64,000 bases of DNA from a bacterium (GCA_016719645.1 JADJYS010000001.1:310001-374000); one strand, 5' to 3'; numbered from the stretch's first letter, positions 30,514 through 39,368 are shown. Made by a program: numbers and translations. Notes: generated from the sequence alone by a model not told the origin.

Positions 30514-30590
30514 GGGCGATTAGCTCAGCTGGCTAGAGCGCTCGCCTCACACGCGAGAGGTCACTGGTTCGAGTCCAGTATCGCCCACCA
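30514..30590 (+). tRNA. tRNA-Val (CAC)
   Basis: Acceptor GGGCGAT/ATCGCCC, D-stem GCTC/GAGC, anticodon stem CTCGC/GCGAG around CTCACAC (anticodon CAC), T-stem ACTGG/CCAGT, discriminator A, encoded CCA. 51 bases after the CAT tRNA and probably in the same transcript. Confidence 0.97.
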
Positions 30591-30666
30591 GCCCCGCACG
30601 CGTTCCCGCGAGTCGTCGCCCGGATCCGGCGGCACCCACTTTCCCTCGGGTACGACGGAGATGACG

Positions 30667-31407
30667 ATGACCGAACCCGCACCGCCGGTCACCCTCGGCG
30701 ACCTCCTGCTCGCCCTGGAACGCACGGAGAACCTGCGTTCCCTCGCCCGCGAGTGCGGCCTGACCCCCGGCGACCTCAAGCGGCGCCTGCGCCAGTGGCG
30801 GCGCGAACTGGCCGATGAGGCCGAGGCGGCAGCGCCGGATCCGGCCCCCGCCGAGACGACCGCCGCCCCCGCCGCCGCCCCCAAGGGCGCCCCCGCGCGC
30901 GGCCGGCGCAAGCCCGCGGTCGACCCCCTGCCCCCGGAGCTGGCGGACGTGCCCGCGGCGGCCGGCCTGGCCGCGTCGCCCCTGCCTGCGGCGGGCTCGC
31001 CGGTGCTGGAGGTGTGGACCGACGGCGCGAGCCGCGGCAACCCGGGCCCGGCGTCGGTCGGGATCGTGTTCGGCCTGAAGGGGGGCGGTCCGGTCGCCCG
31101 CCACGCCGAGAAGATCGGGATCGCCACCAACAACGTGGCCGAGTACCGGGCCGTGCTGCGCGCCCTTGAGCTGGCCGCCGGGTGGGGCGTGAAGCGGGTC
31201 AGCCTGCAGCTGGACAGCGAGCTGGTGGCGCGGCAGATCTCCGGCCAGTACCGCGTCAAGAGCCAGGACCTGCTGCCGTTCTACCGGCAGGTGATGGACC
31301 TGATCCGCGAGCTGGACGGCTTCGCCGTCAGGCACATCCGTCGCGAGCGCAACGCCCTCGCCGACGCCCTGGCCAACCTCGCCCTCGACGGCACCCTGCC
31401 CGACTGA
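30667..31407 (+). CDS. Ribonuclease HI family protein with N-terminal helix-turn-helix-like domain
   Basis: Cleaves RNA in RNA-DNA hybrids. ATG at 30667 is preferred over 30661 because GGAG then lies at a usable 6-base distance. 246 residues. Residues about 8-48 form a short helical domain (LALERTENLRSLARECGLTP, then LKRRLRQWRREL) resembling a DNA-binding HTH. An Ala/Pro linker of about 55 residues follows. The RNase H fold runs from about 115: WTDGASRGNPGP (first Asp), NNVAEYRAVLRAL (Glu), LQLDSELVARQ (Asp) and RRERNALADALAN (last Asp). All four catalytic acidic residues are present. The N-terminal fusion is unusual for this family. Confidence 0.85.
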   Translation: MTEPAPPVTLGDLLLALERTENLRSLARECGLTPGDLKRRLRQWRRELADEAEAAAPDPAPAETTAAPAAAPKGAPARGRRKPAVDPLPPELADVPAAAGLAASPLPAAGSPVLEVWTDGASRGNPGPASVGIVFGLKGGGPVARHAEKIGIATNNVAEYRAVLRALELAAGWGVKRVSLQLDSELVARQISGQYRVKSQDLLPFYRQVMDLIRELDGFAVRHIRRERNALADALANLALDGTLPD

Positions 31408-31439
31408 CCCTCCCGCGCGGAACTCCCTGCAGCCGGTCC

Positions 31440-31468
31440 GTGACACGGACCGCGTCAGCGTCTATGAT
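31440..31468 (+). promoter_or_regulatory. rnpB promoter
   Basis: GTGACA (31440-31445), a 17-base spacer and TATGAT (31463-31468). The RNase P RNA 5' end follows 8 bases after the -10. Confidence 0.6.
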
Positions 31469-31475
31469 GGGTGCA

Positions 31476-31835
31476 GGGAAGTCGGGGAGACGACCGCGGG
31501 CCCCGCGAGGGGTTCGAGGAAAGTCCGGGCTCCACAGGGCAGGGTGCTGGGTAATCCCCAGGGGGAGCGATCCCACGGAAAGTGCCACAGAAAAGATACC
31601 GCCTCGGCCGCAAGGCCGCGGTAAGGGTGAAAAGGCGAGGTAAGAGCTCACCGGGCGCCTGGTGACAGGCGTCGCATGGCAAACCCCACCTGGAGCAAGA
31701 CCGCATAGGGGAGCAGAGGCGGCCCGCCTCGCATGACTCCCGGGTAGGTCGCTTGAGGCCGGCGGCAACGCCGGACCCAGATACATGGTCGTCGCCGCAT
31801 TGCGGCAACAGAACCCGGCTTACGACCGGCTTCCC
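31476..31835 (+). ncRNA. rnpB: RNase P RNA, bacterial type A
   Basis: Catalytic RNA of RNase P, which matures tRNA 5' ends. The P1 stem pairs GGGAAGTCGG (31476-31485) with CCGGCTTCCC (31826-31835), giving 360 nt. Inside are the universal blocks GAGGAAAGTCCGGGCTCC (P4 5' side and J3/4), CCACAGAAAAGATACCGCC, GGTAAGGGTGAAAAGG, GGTAAGAGCTCACCG and GGCAAACCCCACC, plus the 3' P4 partner near ACAGAACCCGGCTTA. It lies between the RNase H gene and recJ and has its own promoter. Confidence 0.96.
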
Positions 31836-31846
31836 GTCCTTTCGCC

Positions 31847-31871
31847 GCGGCGCGGTCGCGGACCGCGCCGC
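31847..31871 (+). terminator. Strong hairpin after rnpB
   Basis: GCGGCGCGGTC and GACCGCGCCGC form an 11-bp perfect stem with a 3-base loop. No T-run follows. It separates rnpB from the recJ start codon at 31888 and could stop or pause the rnpB transcript. Confidence 0.55.
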
Positions 31872-31887
31872 AGTACGGAGACGCGCG

Positions 31888-33822
31888 TTGCAGTACGAGT
31901 TGGGATTCGGCGAGGGCGGCGGCTTGGAGCCGGCGCCGGTGCCGGCCGTGGGTCCTCCCGCGCCGCCGGGCCGGCTCGGCGTGCTGAGCGGACGCGCCTG
32001 GCGCGCCGCGGGCGTGCCCGATCCCGGCGTGATCGAGGCGGTCAGCCGCGCCCTGCCGCTGTCGCGCCGGGTGTCCGGCCACCTCGTCGCGCTGCTGGCG
32101 GTGCGCGGCGTCGTCGGCGAGGAGGCCCTCGAGCGTTTCTTCTATCCCGAGTTCAAGCACCTGCACGACCCCCTGCTGCTGGACGAGATCGAGCCGGCGG
32201 CCCGGCGCCTGCTGGCGGCTGCGCGCACCGGCGAGAAGGTCGCCGTGCACGGCGACTTCGACGTCGACGGCCTGACCGGCACCGCCCTGCTGGCCGAGCT
32301 GCTGCGCGCGCTCAGCGTCGGCGGCCGCCGCTGCGAGCTGCAGCCCCCCTTCGTGCCCGACCGCGCCCGCGACGGCTACGGCGTGGCCCGCCGCATGCTC
32401 GACGTCTGGGCCGCCGCCGGCGTGGGCCTGCTGGTGACCGTCGACACCGGCTCGGCCGCCCACGAGGAGATCGCCGTGGCCCTGGCCGGCGGCATGGACG
32501 TCGTGGTGCTCGACCACCACCTGTTCGACGCCCGCCCCGCCGGCGTCCACGCGCTGGTCAACCCGCGGCGGCCCGGCAACCTCTACCCGAACGCGGAGCT
32601 GTGCGGCGTCGGCGTGGCGTTCAAGCTGGCCCAGGCGCTGACGCTGCTGGACCCCGGCTGCCTGCCGGAGGATTTCCTCGCGTCGGTCCAGGACCTCGCG
32701 GCCCTGGGGCTGATCGCGGACCAGATGCCCCTGGTCGACGAGAACCGGGTGCTGGTGCGCCGCGGCCTCGAGCGCATCTCCGACCGCCAGACCGTCCGGC
32801 CCGGCCTGCGGGCCCTGCTGGAGAAGGCGGGCCTTGACCACGGGCAGGCCGTCACCGCGACGCACGTGGCCTACCAGCTGGCGCCCCGCCTGAACGCCTG
32901 CGGGCGCATCGGCCGCGTCCAGGCCGCCCTGGACCTGCTGCTGACGCGGGACGTCGACGAGGCCCGCGCCCTGGCCGCCGAGGCCGACGAGACGAACAAG
33001 CGCCGCCGGGACACCGACCAGCGGGTCATGGACGAGGCCGTGCTCAAGGCGCAGCCGTACGCCGAGCGGGGCGACCCGGGCCTGATCCTGGGCGACGAGC
33101 GCTGGCACCGCGGCGTGATCGGCATCAGCGCCGCCCGGCTGGTGGAGCGCTACAACGTGCCGTCGATCCTGTTCTCGCTCGAGGGCGAGGAGTCGCGCGG
33201 CTCGGCGCGCAGCGTGCCCGGCGTCGACATCAAGGCCGTGCTCGACCGCTGCGCCGGGCTGCTGGTGCGCTACGGGGGCCACGCCCAGGCGGCCGGCATG
33301 ACGCTGCGCACGCGGGACCTCGACGCGTTCCGCGAGTCCTTCCTGGCCTCGCTGCGGGAGGAGCCGGCGCAGGCCGGCGTGCCCGAGACCTACGACCTCG
33401 ACCTGGCGCTCGACGCGCTGACGGTGCAGGACGTGGCGCAGCTGAACCAGGAGTGCGCGCTGCTGGAGCCGTTCGGGGAGGGCAACCGCGCGCCCGTGTT
33501 CCGCTGCGACGGGCTGCGCCTGACCGCGGCGCCCGCGACGGTGGGCCGCGGGGGCGAGCACCTGCGCTTCCGCTTCGCCGGGCCCGGGCAGCCGCGGGCC
33601 GGCGGCACGCCGGCCCTCGCGATGTCGTTCATCAGCTTCGGCGCGGGCAAGGCCTGGGAGTCGCTGCTCGCGGAGCTGCCCGGGGGCCGGGCCGCGCTGC
33701 CGGAGCTGCGCTGGGACATCCTGTTCCAGATCGCGACGAACAACTGGCGGCCCAGCAACGGCGCGCCCGTCGATCCCGTCCAGCTGCAGCTGCTGGACAT
33801 CCGCCGGGGCGACGCGCCGTGA
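31888..33822 (+). CDS. recJ: Single-stranded-DNA-specific 5'-3' exonuclease RecJ
   Basis: DHH-family nuclease in recombination and repair. TTG at 31888 has CGGAG 7 bases upstream; earlier in-frame starts would overlap rnpB. 644 residues. The DHH phosphoesterase domain has AVHGDFDVDGLTGTALL, LLVTVDTGSAA and VVVLDHHLFD; then GVAFKLAQAL, PRLNACGRIG and the DHHA1 domain (WHRGVIGISAARLVERY, GSARSVPGVDI, RYGGHAQAAGMTL). A C-terminal OB-fold with LEPFGEGNRAPVF completes the RecJ layout. The rsh gene overlaps its stop. Confidence 0.94.
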   Translation: MQYELGFGEGGGLEPAPVPAVGPPAPPGRLGVLSGRAWRAAGVPDPGVIEAVSRALPLSRRVSGHLVALLAVRGVVGEEALERFFYPEFKHLHDPLLLDEIEPAARRLLAAARTGEKVAVHGDFDVDGLTGTALLAELLRALSVGGRRCELQPPFVPDRARDGYGVARRMLDVWAAAGVGLLVTVDTGSAAHEEIAVALAGGMDVVVLDHHLFDARPAGVHALVNPRRPGNLYPNAELCGVGVAFKLAQALTLLDPGCLPEDFLASVQDLAALGLIADQMPLVDENRVLVRRGLERISDRQTVRPGLRALLEKAGLDHGQAVTATHVAYQLAPRLNACGRIGRVQAALDLLLTRDVDEARALAAEADETNKRRRDTDQRVMDEAVLKAQPYAERGDPGLILGDERWHRGVIGISAARLVERYNVPSILFSLEGEESRGSARSVPGVDIKAVLDRCAGLLVRYGGHAQAAGMTLRTRDLDAFRESFLASLREEPAQAGVPETYDLDLALDALTVQDVAQLNQECALLEPFGEGNRAPVFRCDGLRLTAAPATVGRGGEHLRFRFAGPGQPRAGGTPALAMSFISFGAGKAWESLLAELPGGRAALPELRWDILFQIATNNWRPSNGAPVDPVQLQLLDIRRGDAP

Positions 33823-35999
33823 ACGCGGAGCGCGACCAGGCCCCCGCCGCGGACGCCCTGGAGGCCATGATGCAGGCCGTCGTGCGCAAGGTGCGGGCCT
33901 ACAACCCCCGCGCCGACGCCGACCGCCTCTGGGCCGCCTACCGCCGGGGCCGCCAGGCCCACGAGGGCCAGCTGCGCAAGAGCGGCGAGCCCTACTTCGT
34001 GCACGCCCTGACCGTGGCCGACATCCTGGCCGACCTGCGGCTGGACGTGGACACGCTGGTCGCGGGCATGCTGCACGACGTCGTCGAGGACACGTCGCTG
34101 GACCTCGACACGGTGCGCCGCGAGTTCGGGCCCGACGTGGCGCACATGGTCGACGGCGTGACGAAGATCAGCGACCTGCGCTCGCACAACCCCGAGACGC
34201 GCCAGGCGGAGAACTACCGCAAGCTGGTCTTCTCGATCACGCAGGACCCCCGCACGGTCCTGATCAAGCTGGCCGACCGCCTGCACAACATGCGCACCGT
34301 CGAGTTCCTGGCCGCCGAGCGCCAGGCCGGCATGTCGCGCGAGACCATGGACGTCTACGCCCCGCTGGCCCACCGCTTCGGGCTGGCCAAGATCAAGTGG
34401 GAGCTCGAGGACCGCGCCTTCAAGGTGCTGAACCCGAAGGCCTACTACGCGGTGGGCGACGGCGTGCTCCAGACGCGCGCCGACCGCGAGCGCCTCATCG
34501 AGGAGGTCAGCCGGCCGCTGCAGGCGAGCCTGGCCGAGGCCGGCGTCGAGGCCGAGATCGTCGGCCGGCCCAAGCACTTCTACTCGATCTGGAACAAGAT
34601 GCAGTCGCAGGACATCCCGATCGAGCGGGTGTACGACCTGCACGCCCTGCGCATCCTGGTCAAGACCAAGGTGGACTGCTACCACGCGCTGGGCCTCGTC
34701 CACAGCCTGTTCACGCCGCTGCAGGACCGCATCAAGGACTACATCGCCAACCCCAAGCCCAACATGTACCAGTCCCTGCACACGACGATCCGCGCGCCCG
34801 GCGGCAAGTTCGTCGAGATCCAGATCCGCACCTACGAGATGCACGAGCGCAGCGAGATCGGCATCGCCGCCCACTGGAAGTACAAGGAGGGGCCGGGGGA
34901 CGAGCACATCGACTTCTCGCGGATGGTCAGCTGGCTCAAGCAGCTGATGGAGTACCAGGAGGACGTCACCGACCCGCGCGAGTTCATGGCGGGCATGAAG
35001 CTCGACCTGTTCCAGGACGAGGTCTTCGTCTACAGCCCGCGCGGCGACATCTTCCAGCTGCCGCGCGGCGCCACGCCCCTGGACTTCGCCTTCGAGGTGC
35101 ACTCCGCGGTGGGGCTGCACTGCGTCGGCGCCAAGGTGAACGGCCGCATCGTCAGCCTGACCACCGAGCTGAAGAACCGCGACACCGTGGAGATCCTCAC
35201 CAGCAAGAGCGCGCACCCGGGCACCTCCTGGCTGGAGATCGTCAAGACCGGCAAGGCGCGCCACCACATCCGCCGCTGGATCCGCTCGACCCAGTTCGAG
35301 GAGAGCGTGCGGCTGGGGCGCGACATCCTCGCGCGCGAGTTCGGCCGCCACAAGCTGAACGTGAACCCCGACAAGGACCTCGACGGGATCGCCCAGGAGA
35401 TGGGCTACACCGAGACCGAGAAGCTCCTGGCGGCGGTCGGCAGCGGCGACCTGACCTCGGCCAAGGTGCTGGCGCGGCTCGAGCCGCGCGAGAAGCGGCC
35501 GCCCGAGAAGCTCGTCGACATGGGCAAGGACATCTACGCCGCGCTGCTGCGGCGGCGCGTGTCCGGCGTGAAGATCCAGGGGCTGGACAGCCTGATGGTG
35601 CGCTACGCCCGCTGCTGCGAGCCGATCCCCGGCGACCAGGTGATCGGCGTGGTGACGCGCGGCCGCGGCGTCTCGGTCCACCGCCTCGGCTGCTCGAACC
35701 TCGCGAGCATCGAGCCCGAGCGCATCATCGACGTCTCCTGGGACGTGGGGGAGGACCAGGTCTTCCTGGTGAAGCTCACCGTGACGGCCTTCGACCGCCG
35801 CGGCCTGCTGGCCGACCTCGGCGACGCGATCCGCGGCGTCGGCACCAACATCCACAGCGGCGACTTCAAGGGCGACCACGAGCTGGCGATCGTCTCGTTC
35901 CTGGTCGAGGTGCGCAACCTCAACAACCTGGAGCGGGTCCTGCTCGCCGTGAAGCGGGTCGAGGGCGTCCAGCGCGTGGAGCGCTACCAGCTCAACTGA
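33819..35999 (+). CDS. rsh: Bifunctional (p)ppGpp synthetase/hydrolase (RelA/SpoT homologue)
   Basis: Makes and degrades the stringent-response alarmones. GTG at 33819 overlaps the recJ stop. 726 residues. The HD hydrolase domain is intact (EPYFVHALTVADIL, AGMLHDVVEDT, IKLADRLHNMRT). The synthetase domain has GRPKHFYSIWNKM, YDLHALRILV and HTTIRAPGGKFVEIQIRT. The TGS domain follows (VFVYSPRGDIFQLPRGATPLDFA), then the zinc-finger/CC region with YARCCEPIPGD and a C-terminal ACT domain. The intact HD motif means it should hydrolyse as well as synthesise, as in a single-Rsh genome. Confidence 0.95.
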   Translation: MNAERDQAPAADALEAMMQAVVRKVRAYNPRADADRLWAAYRRGRQAHEGQLRKSGEPYFVHALTVADILADLRLDVDTLVAGMLHDVVEDTSLDLDTVRREFGPDVAHMVDGVTKISDLRSHNPETRQAENYRKLVFSITQDPRTVLIKLADRLHNMRTVEFLAAERQAGMSRETMDVYAPLAHRFGLAKIKWELEDRAFKVLNPKAYYAVGDGVLQTRADRERLIEEVSRPLQASLAEAGVEAEIVGRPKHFYSIWNKMQSQDIPIERVYDLHALRILVKTKVDCYHALGLVHSLFTPLQDRIKDYIANPKPNMYQSLHTTIRAPGGKFVEIQIRTYEMHERSEIGIAAHWKYKEGPGDEHIDFSRMVSWLKQLMEYQEDVTDPREFMAGMKLDLFQDEVFVYSPRGDIFQLPRGATPLDFAFEVHSAVGLHCVGAKVNGRIVSLTTELKNRDTVEILTSKSAHPGTSWLEIVKTGKARHHIRRWIRSTQFEESVRLGRDILAREFGRHKLNVNPDKDLDGIAQEMGYTETEKLLAAVGSGDLTSAKVLARLEPREKRPPEKLVDMGKDIYAALLRRRVSGVKIQGLDSLMVRYARCCEPIPGDQVIGVVTRGRGVSVHRLGCSNLASIEPERIIDVSWDVGEDQVFLVKLTVTAFDRRGLLADLGDAIRGVGTNIHSGDFKGDHELAIVSFLVEVRNLNNLERVLLAVKRVEGVQRVERYQLN

Positions 36000-36026
36000 C
36001 GCGCGAACCGGGACGGAGGAACGGCC

Positions 36027-36497
36027 GTGCGCTGCGTCGTGCAACGCGTGACCCGCGCCGCGGTGCGGGTGGGGGGCGAGGTCGTCGGCGAGATCGACGG
36101 CGGCCTGCTGGTGCTCGCCGCCTTCGCGCCGGACGACACCGCGGACGAGCTGGCCTGGACGGCGCGCAAGCTGCCGGACCTGCGGATCTTCGGCGACGAC
36201 GCGGGGCTGATGAACCGCTCGCTGCGGGACGTCGGCGGCGGGATCCTGCTGGTCTCGCAGTTCACCCTCTACGGCGACCTGCGCCGGGGCCTGCGGCCGA
36301 GCTTCACGGGCTCGGCGCCGCCCGAGGCCGCCCGGCGCCTGTACGACGACTTCGCGGGGCTGCTGCGCGCGCAGTGGCCGCGGGTGGCCGAGGGCCGCTT
36401 CGGCGCCGCGATGGCCGTCGAGCTGGTCAACGACGGTCCCGTCACCCTGATCCTGGACCGTGGACGCACCGTCGAGAGGACCGCACCGGCATGCTGA
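36027..36497 (+). CDS. dtd: D-aminoacyl-tRNA deacylase
   Basis: Hydrolyses D-aminoacyl-tRNAs, protecting translation. GTG at 36027 follows GGAGGAACG. 156 residues. The N-terminal MRCVVQRVTRAAVRV, the catalytic-loop LLVSQFTLYGD (SQxT) and the C-terminal LVNDGPVTL (NxGPxT) are the DTD signatures. It overlaps maf by 7 bases, and the two are probably co-translated. Confidence 0.95.
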   Translation: MRCVVQRVTRAAVRVGGEVVGEIDGGLLVLAAFAPDDTADELAWTARKLPDLRIFGDDAGLMNRSLRDVGGGILLVSQFTLYGDLRRGLRPSFTGSAPPEAARRLYDDFAGLLRAQWPRVAEGRFGAAMAVELVNDGPVTLILDRGRTVERTAPAC

Positions 36498-37129
36498 CGA
36501 GCCCCTTCCTGGACTGGCCGCAGGGCGAGGAACTGGTCCTGGCCTCGGCCTCGCCGCGCCGCGCCGAGCTGCTCGCCGTGGCGGGCGTGCCCTTCGCCGT
36601 GCACCCCGCGCCGGGCGCCGAGGCCGCGCACGCGGCCGCGGCCGCGACCCTGCTGCACGACCCCGCGGCCTACGCCGAGACGCTCGCGGACGCGAAGGCG
36701 CGCGCCGTGGCGGCGCAGCGGCCGCGCAGCCTGGTGCTGGGCGCCGACACGGTCGTGGTCCTGGACGGCGACGTGCTGGAGAAGCCCGTCGACGACGGCG
36801 ACGCCCTGCGCCTGCTGCAGCGCCTGCGCGGGCGCCGCCACGTCGTGGTCACGGCCCTGGTCCTCTACGACCGCGCCGAGCGGGCCTGGCGCGGCCACGA
36901 GTCCACCGGAGTCGAGTTCCTCGAGCCCGACGACGCGGCCCTGCGCCGCTACGTCGCCACCGGCGAGCCGCGCGACAAGGCCGGCGCCTACGGCATCCAG
37001 GGCTACGGCGCGCTGATGGTGCGCCGGGTCGAGGGCTGCTACTTCAACGTCATGGGGCTGCCGCTGGCGCTGCTCGGCGGCGCGCTGCGCGCGACGCTGC
37101 AGCGGCGCCGCGACCGGGAGCGGGCGTGA
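36491..37129 (+). CDS. maf: Maf family nucleotide pyrophosphatase
   Basis: Hydrolyses non-canonical or modified nucleoside triphosphates. ATG at 36491 lies inside the end of dtd. 212 residues. LVLASASPRRAELL at about residues 16-29 is the family opening, followed by ADAKARAVA, LGADTVVVLDGDVLEKP, and GEPRDKAGAYGIQGYGA (RDKAGAY). The last segment CYFNVMGLPLALL is typical. There is one insertion of about 12 residues after position 40. Confidence 0.92.
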   Translation: MLTSPFLDWPQGEELVLASASPRRAELLAVAGVPFAVHPAPGAEAAHAAAAATLLHDPAAYAETLADAKARAVAAQRPRSLVLGADTVVVLDGDVLEKPVDDGDALRLLQRLRGRRHVVVTALVLYDRAERAWRGHESTGVEFLEPDDAALRRYVATGEPRDKAGAYGIQGYGALMVRRVEGCYFNVMGLPLALLGGALRATLQRRRDRERA

Positions 37130-38217
37130 ACGCGGCGCGGCCGGACTTCCCGTTCCCCGTCGTCGTCTGGCGCGACGGCGCCGTGGCGCTGATCGACCAG
37201 CGCCGCCTGCCCGGCGAGCTCGTCACCCTGGTCTGCCCGGACGTGCCCGCGCTCGCCGAGGCCATCCGCACGCTCGCGGTGCGCGGGGCGCCGGCGATCG
37301 GCGTGGCGGCGGCCTGGGGCCTGGCGCTCTCCTGGGACCTCTCGCGGCGCGCCGGCCGCGACGCGGCCGCCGCCCTGGCGGCCCTGGAGCGCGACCGCGC
37401 CCTGCTGGCCGCGACCCGCCCCACGGCCGTCAACCTGTTCTGGGCGCTGGACCGCCAGGCGGCGCTGGCGGGGCGGCTCGTGGCCGCCGGTGCCGGCGTG
37501 CCGGAGGTGGGGGCGGCCCTGGCGGCCGCCGCCGCCGACCTGCGCGAGCGGGACGTGGCGACGGGCCGGGCGCTCGGCGCGGCCGGCGCCGCCCTGCTGC
37601 CCGATCCCGCGACCGTGCTGACCCACTGCAACGCCGGCGGGCTGGCGACCGGCGGCTACGGCACGGCCCTCGGGATCGTGTACGCCGCCGTCGACGCCGG
37701 CAAGCGCGTGCGGGTCTACGCCGACGAGACGCGGCCGCTGCTGCAGGGCGCCCGCCTCACCGCCTGGGAACTGCAGGCCAGGGGCGTCCCGGTGACCCTG
37801 ATCTGCGAGGGGGCGGCCGGCAGCCTGCTGCGCCGCGGGGAGGTCGACGCCGTGATCACCGGCGCCGACCGCATCGCACGCAACGGCGACGTGGCCAACA
37901 AGATCGGGACTTATCCCCTGGCCGTGCTGGCCCGCACCCACGGCGTGCCCTTCTACGTGGCGGCGCCGCTCTCGACCTTCGATCCCGGCGCTGCGGACGG
38001 CGGCGCGATCGTCGTCGAGGAGCGGGATCCCCGGGAAATCACGGAATATCAAGGGGTTGCCGTGGCGCCGGCCGGCGTGGGGGCCTGGAACCCGGCCTTC
38101 GACGTGACGCCGGGCGACCTGGTGACGGCCATCGTCACCGAGCGGGGCGTCCACCGGCCCCCGTACGGGGCCTCGTTGGCCGGGATCGGCCCCGAGGCGC
38201 CCGATTCCCTTCCTTGA
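37126..38217 (+). CDS. mtnA: S-methyl-5-thioribose-1-phosphate isomerase
   Basis: Isomerises methylthioribose-1-phosphate to methylthioribulose-1-phosphate in the methionine salvage pathway. GTG at 37126 overlaps the maf stop. 363 residues. LAVRGAPAIGVAAAWG, RPTAVNLFWALDR, LTHCNAGGLATGGYGTALG (catalytic Cys), VYADETRPLLQGARLTAWEL and VITGADRIARNGDVANKIGTYPLA (catalytic Asp) are all MtnA motifs. No other salvage gene is nearby. The stop codon TGA lies within the TTGACA of the downstream promoter. Confidence 0.95.
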   Translation: MNAARPDFPFPVVVWRDGAVALIDQRRLPGELVTLVCPDVPALAEAIRTLAVRGAPAIGVAAAWGLALSWDLSRRAGRDAAAALAALERDRALLAATRPTAVNLFWALDRQAALAGRLVAAGAGVPEVGAALAAAAADLRERDVATGRALGAAGAALLPDPATVLTHCNAGGLATGGYGTALGIVYAAVDAGKRVRVYADETRPLLQGARLTAWELQARGVPVTLICEGAAGSLLRRGEVDAVITGADRIARNGDVANKIGTYPLAVLARTHGVPFYVAAPLSTFDPGAADGGAIVVEERDPREITEYQGVAVAPAGVGAWNPAFDVTPGDLVTAIVTERGVHRPPYGASLAGIGPEAPDSLP

Positions 38218-38242
38218 CAGCAAGCGGCCGTTCTGCTAAATT
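38214..38242 (+). promoter_or_regulatory. Sigma-70 promoter for the rplM-rpsI block
   Basis: TTGACA (38214-38219), exact 17-base spacer, TAAATT (38237-38242). It is one of the few AT-rich stretches in the window and gives a leader of about 200 nt before rplM. Confidence 0.75.
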
Positions 38243-38248
38243 TCCGCT

Positions 38249-38282
38249 CTTGCTCGGTTTGTATAAGCCTTGCTCGGTTTGT
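38249..38282 (+). repeat. Tandem 14-nt direct repeat in the rplM leader
   Basis: CTTGCTCGGTTTGT occurs at 38249-38262 and again at 38269-38282 with a 20-base period, immediately downstream of the rplM promoter. The intervening bases are ATAAGC. Confidence 0.85.
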
Positions 38283-38452
38283 TCGTGCCGCCGGCGTCCC
38301 GGACGCCGGTAGCGCGGTCCGCGCCCCGCGCCGGGGCGCATTCACGGGACCGGACCCTACGGAGGGAGACTCGGCGGTCGGACGGTCGCCGGGCCTCGGT
38401 CTGTTACGCCGCGAGATCGCGCCGACGGCGGCGCGCGTGGAGGCTGGACTTG

Positions 38453-38914
38453 ATGACGCAGAACTACAGGATGCTGGACGTGAAGACCTACAGCATGAAA
38501 GCCGCCGAGATCGACAAGGAATGGCTCGTGGTCGACGCCACGGACATCCCGCTCGGCCGCCTCGCCACGCAGATCGCCGGGCTGCTGCGCGGCAAGCACA
38601 AGCCGACGTTCTCCGCCCACCTCGACATGGGCGACAACGTGATCGTGATCAACGCGGCGAAGGTCAAGCTGACCGGGCTGAAGGGCCAGAACAAGATCTA
38701 CGATCACTACAGCCAGTTCATCGGCGGCCTGAAGCGGGTGCCCCTGCAGACGATGACGGAGAAGCACCCCGAGTTCGTCGTGACCAACGCCGTGCGCGGC
38801 ATGCTGCCGAAGAACAAGCTCTCCCGGCACCAGCTGAAGCACCTGCGGGTCTACCCGGGGAGCGACCATCCCCACCAGGCCCAACTGCCCCGCGTCCACG
38901 CGGTGAGCGTCTAG
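38453..38914 (+). CDS. rplM: 50S ribosomal protein L13
   Basis: Binds 23S rRNA early in 50S assembly. ATG at 38453 has GGAGG 9 bases upstream; ATG at 38471 is an alternative. 153 residues, a few more than usual because of an N-terminal extension. KTYSMKAAEIDKEWLVVDATD, LGRLATQIAGLLRGKHK, GDNVIVINA, THYSQFIGG-like DHYSQFIGGLK and AVRGMLPKNKLSRHQLKHLRVYPG are L13 hallmarks. A GC hairpin and AAAGGAG lie between it and rpsI. Confidence 0.96.
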   Translation: MTQNYRMLDVKTYSMKAAEIDKEWLVVDATDIPLGRLATQIAGLLRGKHKPTFSAHLDMGDNVIVINAAKVKLTGLKGQNKIYDHYSQFIGGLKRVPLQTMTEKHPEFVVTNAVRGMLPKNKLSRHQLKHLRVYPGSDHPHQAQLPRVHAVSV

Positions 38915-38928
38915 TCGACGGGACCGAT

Positions 38929-38946
38929 CCCGCCCCGCGGGGCGGG
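38929..38946 (+). terminator. Intercistronic GC hairpin rplM-rpsI
   Basis: CCCGCCCC and GGGGCGGG flank a GC centre, forming a stem directly before the rpsI Shine-Dalgarno. No T-run; more likely an mRNA stability or processing element than a terminator. Confidence 0.35.
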
Positions 38947-38960
38947 CAAAGGAGATCAGC

Positions 38961-39350
38961 TTGGACCAGAAGTACTACGCGACCGGCCGGCGCAAGACCT
39001 CGGTGGCCCGCGTGTGGGTGACCCCCGGCGGCACCGGCAAGATCACGGTCAACAACAAGGACGCCGAAACCTATTTCGACGCCATGCGCATCCAGACCAT
39101 CAACGAGCCCCTGAAGGCGCTCGTCGAGAACCAGACCTACGACGTCTGGGCCTCGGTCAACGGCGGCGGCCCCACCGGCCAGGCCGGCGCCCTGCGCCAC
39201 GGCCTCGCCCGCGCCCTGGTCGCGGCCAACGAGGAGAACCGCGTCGCGATGCGCAAGGCCGGCCTGTTGACGCGCGACTCCCGCATGGTGGAGCGCAAGA
39301 AGTACGGCCAGCCCGGCGCCCGCAAGCGCTTCCAGTTCTCGAAGCGCTAG
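38961..39350 (+). CDS. rpsI: 30S ribosomal protein S9
   Basis: Its C-terminal tail reaches the P-site tRNA. TTG at 38961 has AAAGGAG 6 bases upstream. 129 residues. YYATGRRKTSVARVWVTPG at the N-terminus, VNGGGPTGQAGALRHGLARAL in the middle and the basic tail ending in KRFQFSKR are S9 features. It is the standard partner of rplM. Confidence 0.97.
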   Translation: MDQKYYATGRRKTSVARVWVTPGGTGKITVNNKDAETYFDAMRIQTINEPLKALVENQTYDVWASVNGGGPTGQAGALRHGLARALVAANEENRVAMRKAGLLTRDSRMVERKKYGQPGARKRFQFSKR

Positions 39351-39368
39351 ACGGCGGACGGCTGTCGA

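Noticed and set aside
31445..31835. Small open frames on both strands across the RNase P RNA
   Set aside because: The region folds as rnpB with all universal blocks; the frames have no start signals or conserved protein.
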